A stretch of 64,000 bases of DNA. Source: Amanita rubescens (taxonomy: Eukaryota; Basidiomycota; Agaricomycetes; Agaricales; Amanitaceae). Location: NCBI GenBank assembly GCA_015039365.1, contig WION01000163.1, positions 52,968 to 116,967 on the forward strand, read 5' to 3'. The translations under genes were made by a program, and so were the position numbers. The notes under the pieces were generated by a model. That model made no database searches. It had not been told where the DNA came from and saw nothing but the letters and a program-made list of their open reading frames with translations. This document shows, one piece after another, positions 1 through 12,032 of the stretch (position 1 is its first letter; each line of letters begins with the position of its first letter).

Positions 1-638
1 CAGTAAGCGGGCCGTATTTGTTCCGAGGCCGGGCCATCTGGATTCTTACTCGGTGGCAGCTAACCGCTAAACTGAGTCCCCCACTCTCTCTCCCTCCGAG
101 TTTCCTGTGGTTTCCTGTGAAACATGGGAATAAATCTGTGGGCCATTTGCATCCTGAACGAACAACCTTACGGATCAGCCGAGCTGGACGACCTCCCTCT
201 AGCCAAAGAGATGATCCAGCTCCGCCGCCATTCTTTCCGATGGACACCAACTACTCACGAACAAAGACGAATTTGTCTGCAAAAACCAACTTCGTTCCAC
301 TCTGCTCACCGCTAACCACGTCTTCTGTCTATCCTCGCCCAGTAAACTCAACCAGACGGGCATTCGTGACTGACATATTGGAACTCGGGGATTTACTAGT
401 TATGGACTAAGGAATTTTCCCTTATCTGGGAGACGGTGGATGGTCGTAGCATTGAAAGCACTAGGGGTTGATACAGACACGTCGGAGACTCACTGGTATG
501 TTTTTATTTCCCGTCCGGTTCGATACGGCTAACGAGCGATATCCAGAACTCGAAAAAGGGAACGAAAGACATCCTACAGCATATTTGATGGTGAGAGAAG
601 ACTGGATCTGGAATATTGCCCCGTTAAGTATTCCCTGT
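1..638. other. Unassigned 5' flank
   Basis: No gene could be assigned here. Short open frames exist on the plus strand (for example 124-315), but none carries a motif I recognise or joins by a credible intron to the glycosyltransferase downstream. The last part is probably the promoter and leader of that gene. Confidence 0.4.
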
Positions 639-2196
639 ATGCCCACCATCCGTCGCATCCCAGCGCCTGTCGCACTCCTCATCGGCATCTTCTTTGGCGT
701 CCTCTTTGTCCGTCTCATATCCTGGGTGATCGACGCCCCGCCCATCTGGGGGAGCAGCAAGTTTGCCACCAAGTCGCGCCAACATATCTCACTCCCTACC
801 CTCGATCAACGTCGCAGAGTGTTGGATATCCTCACTTCCCTCTCTCCCCACTACACGAAAGAATGCACTCGCTCATCCCGTCTCCAACCCCTCTACTCCC
901 ACCAGGCCCAAGACCGCTACACATCCCTCGTCGGTCACCAATCCCCCTCTGCCAAATCCAGGCTCTACAAGCTCTTTGCCCCCGACGACCAACACCCCCT
1001 CAATGAACACACCCACCCACGATATCCCCCCAGCGACCACAAATACTACTTTGCCATCAACCTCCATAACTCGTTTAACATCATTCCAGACCTATTTGCC
1101 ACCATTTTTAGAGTCGCGTCCGTCCTGGGTTACCAAAACGTCTACGTATCCATTTACGAAAACGGTTCTACAGACCAAACCAAAGCCCTCCTCCGCATCT
1201 TCGACGCCCTCACCAAATCCGTTGGCCTACGTGTAACCATCAAAACATCCATGCGTGCCACCCGCGGGCAATTCCATCACCGAATCGAGTACCTTGCGGA
1301 AATCCGAAATTGACCCTCTTCACGACCTCCGTAATTCCGAAAACGAATACTTTGAAACTATCATCTTCATGAATGACGTTCTCCCCTGCGTCGATGATCT
1401 CCTCGAGCTCATTTGGCAAAGTAGACGGAACAACGCCGGGATCACCTGTGCCACCGATTATATGTACCACAATGAAATTTCCGCTCCCGTATTTTACGAT
1501 AACTGGGTTGCGAGGGATATCAACGGGACGGCGTTGGAAAATGCGCCTTTTGAAAAGATTTTTCATCATTCAGAGTCGGGGCAGAGGTTCCAACGACATC
1601 TTCCCGTTCAAGTCCAATCTTGCTGGAACGGAATCGCGGTATTAGATTCGAAACCGTTTTACTCACCTCCTCACGGTCAGATTCCGCATGGCTCGTATCA
1701 CAGAGGGCGAGTGCAGTGCGAGCGAGTGTAGTTTGATTTGCAACGATTATTGGGAAGCTGGATATGGGCGGATTATGATGGTTCCTAGAGTCAAATTGGC
1801 ATATGATAACGTGCGTAGTCTGGTTCAATTTTTTTCACATCCGCCCTGATTGTACGCCACCCCATCACACAGAAAGTGTTTGATGTTATCCACCCCGCGC
1901 GGAGAAATTTGACTGCGATAAGGGGGTATAAACGATTGGGAGGTTTACCGGACGATCCGAGAACGGATCCGCAAGATCGTTCTTGGTTTGGTCCCCATGA
2001 TAGGTTGTTTACGGAGGAGGAGAGTGAGCCGTTGGAATTTAGATCGGGTCCGGACTATGTATGGTGTTGGGGATGGGATGGCGCGGGTGATTTGGAAGGT
2101 CCAGATGTCGATCCGATATGGGAACGGATGTCGAACAGGTCGTCGAGGCCGGAAGCTGTTCTCGTTCGTCACGATAGGAGTATACCGTTCCTGTGA
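639..2196 (+). CDS. GT69 alpha-1,3-mannosyltransferase (CAP59/CMT1-like), two frame breaks
   Basis: The start at 639 gives a short basic N-terminus followed by one hydrophobic signal anchor (about residues 8-28), as expected of a type II Golgi glycosyltransferase. Family landmarks follow in order: YYFAINLHN, a VYVSIYENGSTDQT block, HRIEYLAEIRN, a FMNDV(L) metal-site-like motif, the ITCATDYMY segment, ARDINGT, QSCWNGI, and a C-terminal ECSLICNDYW block. GT69 enzymes of basidiomycetes add alpha-1,3-mannose to capsule or cell-wall glycans. One intron, 1811-1872, is phase 0. The reading frame breaks twice: near 1313, directly after AEIRN, and near 1675, between SPPH and VRFRMAR. In each case the next homologous block continues in another frame, one base on. 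It may be a young pseudogene or carry two assembly indels. Confidence 0.75.
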
Positions 2197-2431
2197 GGGT
2201 ATGCTGTGGGGTACTTTTGTATCTTGTCGTCGTCGTCGCGGCGAAGATGTAAATGACACTCGCGAGTTGGCTACGGCAACATCGCACCGTCGAGTCAGCT
2301 TAAAATAATATAATTAGTAGTAGGTTGCCGTCTTCTGGCTCATGATTCCAAGGTGGTTCATTCGTCGACGTTATTATAAGCCTGCCAGCTCACTACACAT
2401 CCTACAAGCGGTCAGAGCCGCTGGAAGACAC

Positions 2432-2731
2432 GTTTATGCATTTGGTTGCCTTTATTATGAAGTGCTTTTCGATTTTCCTGAACCGTCTCTTTAGGTTAAA
2501 CAACAATTTGCACAGATATTCTTTAATGAGGTTCCTTTTCACGACAATAACCAATTTCAAATCATGCACCTCCTCACAAAAGGGACACGCCCAGCACGAT
2601 TGCTGGATCCAAGGATCGAGGATAGAACGTGGGACCTCATCCAGAGCTGTATGAAACACAATCATTCTGAGCGTCCGACAATGGAGCAAATAGTGTCGAC
2701 GTTGCATTCGTTTGCGCAGGCGAGATTTTGA
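2432..2731 (+). pseudogene. Protein kinase C-terminal fragment
   Basis: This short stretch reads VYAFGCLYYE, then a 54-nt GT-AG intron (2462-2515), then IFFNEVPFHDNNQFQIM and the C-lobe signature SERPTMEQIV, ending at a stop at 2729-2731. It matches the last part of the complete kinase at 38.0-40.4 kb, including an intron after the same YYE residues. The N-lobe, catalytic loop and DFG motif are absent upstream, and the frame is already disturbed just before VYAFG. It is therefore a detached 3' piece of a related kinase gene, lying between the glycosyltransferase and the first OMT. Confidence 0.75.
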
Positions 2732-2840
2732 GAAACCCATCGAGGTGTCAGTATTGTCATCTGTAATAGTATAACTGATTGATTCTGTTGTTCCGCACAA
2801 ACCGATACAAATGAAAAAAAAAGTACTAGTATCCACCTGG

Positions 2841-4737
2841 TTAAATAGGAACAGCAATAATAGACGAAAGCTGAGTGAGATCAACGCCAGGTTGCCTCCG
2901 CACAGCCACAATCTTCCAACCAGCGCTCCTGAAAAGCTGATCAAATTGTCCGATCGTTCGCTCTCCTGCGTTGCAAATGGACAACAGCTGTAAAGCGAAT
3001 CGACGTAAGCGCCCCAGGAATGATAGGAAATGAGGGGAAAGAACGTACACCGACGTCAGCAATATAGATAAAATCGCTCACACCGCCCCAATTGGCTAAT
3101 AAGGGTTTTTGGGCCTTGATGGACTCATAGACAGTGTCTTTTCCTGTTGTGTCGTCGACATCGTGGCATGCATACGGTAAGATAAGCTCCAAGCAAACGA
3201 GTTTCGTGTCGGGTGTAGCTGCATCTCTCAGCTGCTTCAAAATCGTCGAGCAATATTTGTCCGACCAGTTGTGCAACACGTTCTTTATGAAGTAAATAGA
3301 GGCGTTTGTTTGGGGTTGAGCGGTGAGGAAATCGTGTGCTGTGTTTTCGTTTTCATATCAGATGATGTTCGACGTGGTGGTACAAGTACTGGCTTACCTT
3401 GGAACTGGACTCGACCGGATGATAGCGCGTCCGGGAGTTTCTGCTTCCAAATCTACGACATGGGTGAGTAACCCAAACTATCGAACAACTGGTAACCCAC
3501 TGCAATGCCATTCTCAACGACAGGCTGTCGATCTTGAATTACGATCTTCAGGTTAGAGTGATCCCTAGCAAGGGCAAGAGGAGCACTTCCGATACCACCC
3601 CCGACATCGACTACCAGCGCGTCCTGCGGGAGAGATTTCCAGTCATATGCTATGTCTGGGTAAGTTCCCACGCATAAAAATAGACACAACGCGACCCACC
3701 TGACAAAATGGCCGCGTTGCTAGTCAGAGCTTGGATACCGCTCATACCAATGTCAAATCTGCGCCGGTAGAAAGTATTCTCGGGTTGTTCGATCCACTCC
3801 CAGTATGACTTTCCCTTGCCGATTGTCCTTCCGAATGGATTGTCGGCGGGTTCACCAGATTTAGCAGTCTTCGGGTCGCTAGCGCTCTCCCATAAATATG
3901 CAGAAGCTTTGAAGTGCAGGTCGAGCCTTCAATCGGATTGTGAGTTATTTTGATGTTGACTTCCAAATGCAGGTTTACTTACACATCGCTCATCAGGGCC
4001 GGGATCCCGTTCGTATTGTCATGCTTGTGATCTGGGCTTTATAGGCGTTAGGGCATTTATTTGGGAATACAACATGCGCATACTCTGCGATGATTTGGGC
4101 GCTCGGTTTATTAGTATCGAGCAAGCTCGAAACTCTGTTATTCGCGAAGACGTCGGGCTTCACTTCCCGATAGATATTGTGCGTGGCCAGCAACCGCAGG
4201 CATGAACCTGTGAAAATGGTCTAAGATACCGATATCACGGAATGGCATCGCGTCTTACCAAGCTTTTGTGCATCCAAATTATTCTTGGCTACAATGTCGT
4301 GCACGTGTAGTCCCTACAACATGGGTTGAGCGAGAGCTCCAATGGTGATATCATCGAAATAACCTCTGGACCTGCTTCACGAAGAATCTCCGTTACATTC
4401 CCCTCTAGGCACATACGGAGAGCGGCTGACCTCCAATGCTTGTTCGCCTTCAGTCATTTGCGAAATAATAAAAGATAAATGGGCTTACTCCACCAACAGC
4501 CTGATACAAAATATTTCGGGGTGGCGACACGATCGCATTCAATTGCAGCGTAGCTGCACTGATGACGGCTGTGGCCTCTGCTGCAACCGGATTGACCCTG
4601 AATGCTTCAGACGCGGGGTGAAAGGGCTCATCGAGGCTGGGTAGTTGGGCATTGCTTTCGTTACATGCTTGCTCTAGCGCGTCGACAGACTTTGTGACTA
4701 GGTCTAGCAATTGACGGACTTGCTGGAACGCGTTCAT
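2841..4737 (-). CDS. O-methyltransferase copy A (family 2, SAM-dependent)
   Basis: Ten exons join in frame on the minus strand: 4489-4737, 4364-4438, 4259-4313, 4084-4207, 3983-4036, 3700-3926, 3501-3655, 3398-3452, 3049-3338 and 2841-2987, giving 476 residues. The architecture is that of plant/fungal class II OMTs. There is an N-terminal helical dimerisation part (start MNAFQQVRQLL), a winged-helix segment with ATHNIYREVKPDVFANNRVSS, the SAM-binding motif VVDVGGGIGS, and the catalytic-histidine region NVLHNWSDKY, where the usual HDWSD has become HNWSD. The C-terminus is GWKIVAVRRQ...AVPI. Enzymes of this family transfer a methyl group from SAM to a hydroxyl, usually of an aromatic or polyketide metabolite; the substrate here is unknown. 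It is the first of the tandem copies and one of the two that read through cleanly with canonical introns. Confidence 0.88.
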
Positions 4738-4861
4738 TAGGATAACGAAAATTGGATGTGTCGTAAATATCACACCTTTAAATGGCCATGAGTGGGCCCA
4801 ATGGAGCTGCTAGAGCGGTAATTAAGGCCGAATCTGAAAGCTGATGGTACTGATTTTATCC

Positions 4862-4889
4862 GAGAGAGCTGACGGAGTTGCTGGAACAT
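4862..4889 (-). pseudogene. Orphan OMT 5' start
   Basis: On the minus strand this reads ATG then FQQLRQLS, copying the first residues of the OMT family (MFQQVRQLL). It lies about 150 bp upstream of the real start of copy A and then loses similarity. It looks like the stump of a duplicated or partly deleted OMT first exon. Confidence 0.55.
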
Positions 4890-5615
4890 GTTCGTTAGTG
4901 CCAATAGAACATGGGGGGAGGTCGGAAAAGTACCTTTAAATGGATACGTATACAGCAACTGTCAGTTGCGGCGCAGCCACGAGGGAGCAATAATGGGCGC
5001 TGAGCGCTGTTTTACTGTTTACTAATTACGAGTCAGATTAGTCAGCACAGTAGTGGGTCCGGAGTCCGGACGTCCGGCATTCTCTCACCATTCAATTCCA
5101 CTATATAATGGACCTCACTTGTCCTGTCATTGTGCTTAAGGCAATGTAATATGATATTAAATCTCTATATTTCAAATTTGTAATAACTGCCAGCACCATT
5201 AGGAGCTACTATGAGGCCTTCCACGATGGATCAGACATTGACGAATACCAGTGACGACAGTCCTATCCCTACCCTCTCAACTTTCATGTCGCAGCGCACG
5301 GCAGAGGACCGGCGGGCACCGTCTCAGGCGCCTGTGTCCTGACTCTATGCCAAACGACGAGTCAGGCGAAGGTCGCTTGGGAAAAGCGCTCCGGGCATGC
5401 TGCGGCAAAGGTAAAGATGGCGGGGACGGTGCCAGTGGTTCCGTGCAGATTAAAAATCCGGTTGTCTTCCAGCGAACGCCGAATGACGCGGGCTTGCGGG
5501 TGAGTTTGAAGGCTATCGTCGGTGGGAAACTTGGGGCTGGATAGGAGTCTGGTTGTTTGGCGTCTCGGGTAGTCGAAGCGATTCCCCTGGCGTGACAGGA
5601 GCAGTCTGACTCTCA
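4890..5615. other. Intergenic region upstream of the ATPase
   Basis: This stretch separates the orphan OMT start from the ATPase gene. A plus-strand open frame beginning at 5211 could supply an upstream exon of the ATPase, but I found no conserved motif to confirm it. Otherwise nothing is recognised. Confidence 0.4.
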
Positions 5616-7405
5616 ATGTCCCTACGCCGCATTGTCAGTGGGGGAGATGTCCGCGTTGTAGTTCAAGAGGGGATCTTTTCAGGCCCTTGCTCTTTTTCTC
5701 AATTTGACCGTCAACATGCCACGTTTGTGGATAAATCCCTCGCCATTGAGGCCTTCCTACGCAACCGCGGAGGTCACCACCTCATTCTGCGCCCGAGACG
5801 ATGTGGAAAGAGCTATACACTCTCGATGATTCGGTTGAGTGTCTTTCTGATCAACTATCCGCATTTGCTGATGCAGAGCCCTTCAGGGAGTTCCTGCAAC
5901 GACCTCTGAAACATGATCCAAGCACTCCAGACATAACGACCAGCCAGTTTGCAGGGATGGCCATTACTGACCATGGAGAGCTCGTTTCGAAATACTTTCG
6001 ACAGTATCCCGTTTTGTATATTGACTTAAAGGTGAATTGGCTTGTTTCCGTCTCGAAGGCGGTCATACTTATCGGTTCAAGGAAGTTCAAGGACCCACAT
6101 TCGAAGCCATGCTGAGCTCATTCGACATGATGGTCCGTGAAATAATCGGGAGTCTATGCTCTCCAAATAGTGACCTTGTGGATCAAAACTTTTGCAAGGA
6201 GTTACGTGGACCTGGCGCCTTGGAACAGAGGAGGGGCAATGCACTAAAGATCCTCTCACGGGAGCTTCTGAGAGTTTACCAGCAGGACGTTGTGGTCCTT
6301 ATCGATGAATATGATTTGCCCATGCATTCCGCGATAGAACATGGCTATGCTACTATGGTCTGTTCTGTTATTCTCCTCTATTCCAGCTACCTCACGTTAT
6401 GTCAGGCCAATCATTTCTTTGTTAGCGCATTGGGTTCGTTGCTGAAGGTTTGTCAATGTCATCGCCTGAGACACTGTGAATTGACATCCTTCGATAGGGA
6501 AACGACGCGGTGTTTGCAAGTATGACGGTTGGCATATGCAGAGTAGCGAAATCCGGCTGGCCGTCATCATTAAACAATGTCATTGTATGTGAAAATGCTG
6601 TGAATTATAATCATCAGTTATAATTTTTCCTCAGGATTTTCCAATGCATGCCGAAGATGATCGTTACGCGAAGTTTTTCCTATTTACAGAAAAAGAAGTC
6701 GAGATCCTCTGCGCTAATGACCGTACTCAAGTGTGTGGCCCATTCACGCATCCATTATCCATTATTCATTCACATTCTTTCTCCAGTTAAATGTTGAGTT
6801 ACTTCAACCGCGCTACGATGGTTATATAGCAACGCACGATTCTGGACCTGTCAAGCTGTACAACCCTTACTCAGTCATCAAAGCATTAGAATCGAACAAG
6901 ATTTCAAACTTTTGGGTCGAAACTGGTAAGATAAATGAAACAATCAGGAAATCCGAATTGACAAACTGTACAGGGTGGTACACTCTCTTATCGCAAAGCC
7001 TTTGGCGCGCTGGTCAAGGGTTTCGTGACAATCTCGATCTCCTTCTAACGCAGAAGAGCGTGAAATTGGTGGTGGATGAGCACGTTAACTTCTCAAGGTG
7101 CCTAACCACCCTTTTTTCTGTGGCTCGGTCCAGTGGCTTACGACCAGTCACAGCTACGATGCTATCTCTGATTCCGGTCTTTGGGGTCTCCTGTATTCTA
7201 CTGGTTATCTAACCATCGAGAGCGTTTCGGACCGGGCTGTGGTATGTGTTCGAACCATTTTTTTTCATTCGTGCTCATGTTTCGATAGTCTGAATATACT
7301 TTTCGAATACCAAATGGGGAGGTCGCTGCGGAATGGCAATACCTCATTGCTAATACAGTCACGTCGCTCTCTAACGTGGTAGCTCTCAATCCACATTACA
7401 GCTGA
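5616..7405 (+). CDS. AAA-ATPase-like protein (PF09820-type), one frame break
   Basis: The protein begins with the family entry motif (SFSQF...ATFVDKS) and then a P-loop, LILRPRRCGKSYTLSMIR (Walker A, usual form RPRRFGKS). Later blocks are YIDLK/EVQGPTF, a Walker B VVVLIDEYDLPMH, ANHFFVSALGSLLK, FPMHAEDDRYAKFFLFTEKEV, GWYTLLSQSLW, a GLLYSTGYLTI motif, and a C-terminal RIPNGEVAAEW. Introns are clear, for example 7098-7147. Such proteins are abundant in agaricomycetes; the bacterial relatives carry a nuclease-like C-terminal domain. The cellular role is unknown. Just after Walker A, around 5830, the frame changes to SDQLSAFADAEPF; only a 38-nt intron would bridge it, so this is either a very short intron or a frameshift. 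The true start may lie upstream. Confidence 0.75.
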
Positions 7406-9380
7406 AGCCAAGTCTCTATTTCTGGGAGTGCTTCTCTTACGTCAGGTGATCTTCTGCGGGCGATACTTCGCCACTAGTCCGGTCGCGAGGGGGAACATTA
7501 GTGACTACATTATGATTGGGTGGCAAGCGTTGAAAAAATACTTCGATTACAAAACTATACCTTCGTGGAAGTCTCTTTTCTTCCTGATCCGTATCTAACC
7601 CCTTCTGTCTCACCTCAGATCACACAACTACTCCACTCACCACACATTCCCTCTCACTCGCATCCAAAGCTGTCCATTCGCTGCACTCAACAACGCCAGA
7701 CGGCCGTGACCACCGGTGATGAGGATTCAGAGGCAGAGATCTCAACGACATGGAGCTCATGCTGCAAGAGTTTGACCCCCTTTGTTCGAAAGAGCTCGTT
7801 GACAAGTGGTTGCACAGGGGTGGTGCCAGAGGTGGTGAAGCTTTCGGGGAGCTGGTGGGGAGGCCACCAAAGCAAAGATGGAGGATACAGAGCTGGATTT
7901 GTTGATCTTCCTTAGCGAGAAGCGGGAGAGGGCTGAGTTGTTTCGTCCTGTGGCTGTCTACTACCTTGCTCCGACGTGAAGGTTGCCTTTATGCTATGGT
8001 ACCTGTTACCTTGCTTTTCGTTCAATTCCTCGGTACAGATTTATACATGAATGATAGTTCTACTAGCCTTTCCCTGGCAATCAATATTTTTGTGGACCTT
8101 AGATAGTTCAGTTCAGCCGTACTCCGAATTTACATCTGAAACGTTTCCTGAAATCAATAATTTCTGTAATTTTCAGATAGCTCATCAGTCAACCTGAATC
8201 TATGTCTTTCAGAAGCTGTTATGCGGGAACAGTTGGCTGTCATTGTGAGTGCAGAACACAACCCATTTCTTGGTCTTGGTCGCCTTGTTCCCAGGCTGGT
8301 CCGCAGTAACAAATTTGTGGATTGTCGATTATCGTGCACATCATGAGACTGCTCTTAGCCTTAGTCCAGACCAAGAATTGCTACCCGTTGCTTGTATCAT
8401 CTGCGCTATCAACGTGACCAACTCGCATTGATGCAAATTTATTCAATGTTATATTTTTAGGTCCACAACACGAGTACTTAATTCTACCAGGCAGAAGTGA
8501 CCGACAATTCGACTGTATCTCAGTCTCTTATTGTACACATATAATTCTCGGAGAGAACTACGTGAGTCTGAAGATAGCCTGCGGAATGCCATGGCCGGGC
8601 GCAAGGCCAACCTGAACGGAATACGTGAATACGTGTTCTTTCGACTCGGATGCCAACAAAAGCACATACAAAAGGCTCTTCATGGTGATTCTGATACCAG
8701 TATAAATCTTGTCCATGTCCCGCATTTGGGTGATAAATTCTACGTCACGTCAGGTCTCAGATTTCTAAATGCCAAAAAACTACTTCTAGCTCACTCATAT
8801 TCACCAGGTACTAAAGTGGGGACAATCCACCAAAGATGGCGCCTTCCATCCCATACGATATCCTTTGTATCATATTTAGAATACGAGTCCACCACAAAAT
8901 GGAACATGGGACTTACTTTCTTCGAATGTCCGGGGCTGATGAACATCCCGTCTTCGCCTCGGATGGTACAGGAAGTCGCCACAGCAGGGGAAACAGGAGG
9001 GGATATTGTAAAGTTCTTCGATATGACACGTTGTCAGCGTTGGTGAAAGATAACGTCGTAAGGCATACATACACTATGACCGAAGTCATCGCCATCAGAG
9101 GTCTCGACGCGTTTTCCAAGGATGGTAAGAGAAAGGAGGAAATGCTGGGTCCGAACGCTTTGGATCTTGTAAACCGCTTCGGCCATCGTATACTAAGCAA
9201 GCTCTTGAGTTCAAAGTGCTGAGGATAAAAGTCATCCAGAACCAGCTTTTAAAACATTGAGTGTTTCCTAAACTGGAAGGACGTGTTCGATGCACACGAA
9301 GCAACTGGACAGTTGACCTGAAGTTATTTTGCCATCATGTGAGATCGTGAGTAGAATTATTGTCAGGATGGGTAATGCGC
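7406..9380. other. Region without assignable gene
   Basis: Several open frames of 120-170 codons are present (for example plus 8531-9046 and, in another frame, plus 8836-9222). None shows a family motif, and the frames overlap. The piece 7406-7580 may be a decayed 3' extension of the ATPase gene. I make no gene call. Confidence 0.4.
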
Positions 9381-9774
9381 GGTCTGTTCAAGCCATTCTA
9401 AAACTGTCGTTGTATTCGTCGCCTTTTGTGCGTCGTTTATCCAGCTGCATTTGGCTCACCAACGAACCGCACTCGACTTTTAACAGAATTATATTGGACT
9501 ACGGGAGCAGTTTTGATGCCTATCAGCCCGGCGGCAATCAACTACCGAGGATGCGGGTAAGAAATTGTGGAGAACCCGGTCTGTTCAAGCCATTCTAGAA
9601 CTGTCGTTGTATTCGTCGCCTTTCGTGCGTCGTTTATCCAGCTGCATTCGGCTCACCAATGAACCGCACTCGACTTATGACAGAATTATGTTGGACTACG
9701 GGAGCTGTTCCGATGCTTATCAGCCCGGCGGCAATCAACTTCCGAGGATGAGGGCAAGATATTGTCGAGAACCC
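9381..9774. repeat. Direct tandem duplication, 2 x 197 bp
   Basis: The segment 9381-9577 is repeated at 9578-9774 with scattered substitutions. Both units start with ggtctgttcaagccattct and share the long block around 'tcgtttatccagctgcatt'. Translated in one frame the units give similar peptides (RSVQAIL, LSLYSSPFVRRLSSC, NEPHST, YQPGGNQLPRM). No function is evident. Confidence 0.85.
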
Positions 9775-10131
9775 AAGGCTTACCAGATGAGTCCGCCTGG
9801 TAACTTGTTGCATTTATCGTCAAAGTAACTTCGCGTCGTTGCTTGCATAGTATCAATACCATTCCAAAATCAAAGGGCATATGTTAAGAACATCCGTAGC
9901 ACCCTAATTGGGGGTAAAGGGTTTAATGCCTTTACGGGCGTGGTACCAGTGACAGAGTCTGATCATCTTATGACGTCTGCGCGTTCACGGTGAGATTCGG
10001 CAATCAAAGTATCGGGTTATTCATAGTTGCTAGATCCATATTTGACTTCGCTATCGCCTTCGGAGTATTACACGATACGGGTACGAATAGAGGTGAAAAA
10101 AATGACCTTGCGTCCTCCACTATGACCCCGA
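9775..10131. other. Intergenic spacer before OMT copy B
   Basis: Nothing recognised. This is the 3' flank of copy B. Confidence 0.4.
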
Positions 10132-12032
10132 TCAGATGGGGACAGCTACAATGGACGCAAAGAGTGTGAGGTCGACGCCAGGTTGCCGACGCACGGCGGT
10201 AATCTTCCATCCAGCACCTTTAAAGAGTTGGTCAAATTGTCCGATCGACCGTTCGCCTCCGTTGCAAAGAGACATAAGCTGTCACGAAAACATGAGTGCT
10301 TTGAACATTTCCGGGAGGAAACAACACACGGCGATGTCAGCATGATAGATGGAGTCGTTCACGGCGCCCCAATTGGCGAGTAAAGGTTTTTGAGCCTTTG
10401 CGTTCGCTGAGCCAGTAATGCCATCGCTGTCATCCTCTTCTGTGTCATGGCATGCATACGGTATGATCAGCTCCAGACAGATAAGTTTCGTGCGCGGAGT
10501 GGCCGCGTCCCGCAGTCGCTTCAAAATCTTTGAACCATACTTATCTGACCAGTCATGCAGCACGTTCTTCAAGAAAAAGATAGATGCATCCATTGGTGGT
10601 TGAGGAGCGAAGAAATCATGTACTGTACATCTGTATCAGATGATGATGATCGTTTTTGGCGCAAGACATTCACCTTGAAACTGAACTCGACCAGAAGACA
10701 ATGCGTAGAACAGTTTTTCGTTCCAAATCTACGATACGCTGGTGAGCAACCGATAACCGTTGATTACACAAGGCAGATCTACCTCAACACCATTCTCAAC
10801 AGCAGAGTGACGATCTTGAATCGCGATGCGTAGGTTAGGGAATTCTTTCGCGAGGACTAGAGAAGCACTTCCGATGCCACCACCAACGTCAACTACCAGC
10901 GCGTTCTGCGGGAGAGTGTTCCAATCGTACGCTATGTTTGGTTGAGCTCTCACGCGTACAATAAACATCGATATTAGCTACCCGACAAAATGACCGCATT
11001 GCTAGTCAGAGCTTGAATACCGCTCATAGCGATGTCGAACCTGTGCTGAATGAAAGCATTCTTGGGCTGTTCGAGCCATTGCCAAAACGTCTTTCCATTC
11101 CCAATAGCCCTTGAGAACGGGGCTTCGTTAGGTTCGCCAGATTTAGCAGTTTTGGGATCGCTAACGGTCTCCCAGAGATATGCAGAAGCTTTGAAATTCT
11201 CATCGAGTCTTGTGTCGGATAGCACCATGTTAATGTTGGCTTCAAAATGAGTTATTGACCTACAAGTGGCTCCCAATGGCAGCTACTCCATTCGTATCTT
11301 CATGTTTTTGGTATGGGCTTTACACGCTGTCTGGGTAAATTTGAAATGTCAACTCCTGGAAGGACGCACTTGATAATTATTTCGGCGCTCGGTTTCCAGG
11401 TATCGAGCAAGCTTGAGACTCGGTTGTTCGCAAAAACATCCGGCCGAACCTCGCGATAAATATGGTGTGTAGCCAATACCCTCAGGCATGAAGCTGCGAG
11501 ACGTTTCCCAATCACAGTTAGATATTTAGATGTCGTCAACGCATCGCCACTTACCGAGCTTCTGAGCATCCAACCCATTCTTAGCACCTATATCATTGAC
11601 GTGTAGTCCCTGAATAATTGCTTGAGCGGAGAGTCCAAAAGCGTATCATGATTAAAAACCAACTTTTGGGCCCGCCTCGCGGAGGATCTCCGTCACGCTC
11701 CCTTCTAGGCACACCCGGGCAGCAGCTGATTTCCAATGCTTAATCACGCTCGGTTACTTATATGACGATTAAAAATGGATGCAACGTACTCCTCCAACGA
11801 CGTGGTGAAGAACGGCTCGCGGTGGCGAGACGATGGCATCCAATTGCATCGCAGCGGCGCTGATGACAATCACTGCCTCTGCTGCAACAGGATTGGCACG
11901 GAATGCTTCAGAAGCGGGGTGAAATGGTTCATCAAGGCTCGGTAGTTGAGCGTTGTTTTCGAGGCATACTTGCTCCAGAGTATTGACCGATTTTGTGATG
12001 AGGTCGAGCAGCTGACGGACTTGTTGGAACAT
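10132..12032 (-). CDS. O-methyltransferase copy B
   Basis: Same ten-exon layout as copy A. It starts MFQQVRQLLDLITKSV at 12032 and ends AVPI with stop at 10132. The SAM site is VVDVGGGIGSAS and the catalytic block is VLHDWSDKYGSKIL. The N-terminal linker LPSLDEPFHPASEAFR groups it with copies A and C rather than with E, F, G and H. All exons read in frame. The one irregularity is the intron between exons 6 and 7: the acceptor used in copy A (CCCAG before ACATAGC) is mutated, and the nearest usable AG leaves an intron of only about 35 nt and adds a few residues (AQPN). The enzyme is probably functional if that intron is spliced. Confidence 0.82.

Noticed and set aside
8531..9222. Overlapping open frames of 171 and 129 codons considered as a gene
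   Set aside because: The two frames overlap, have no recognisable domain, and no splice joins give a longer conserved product.
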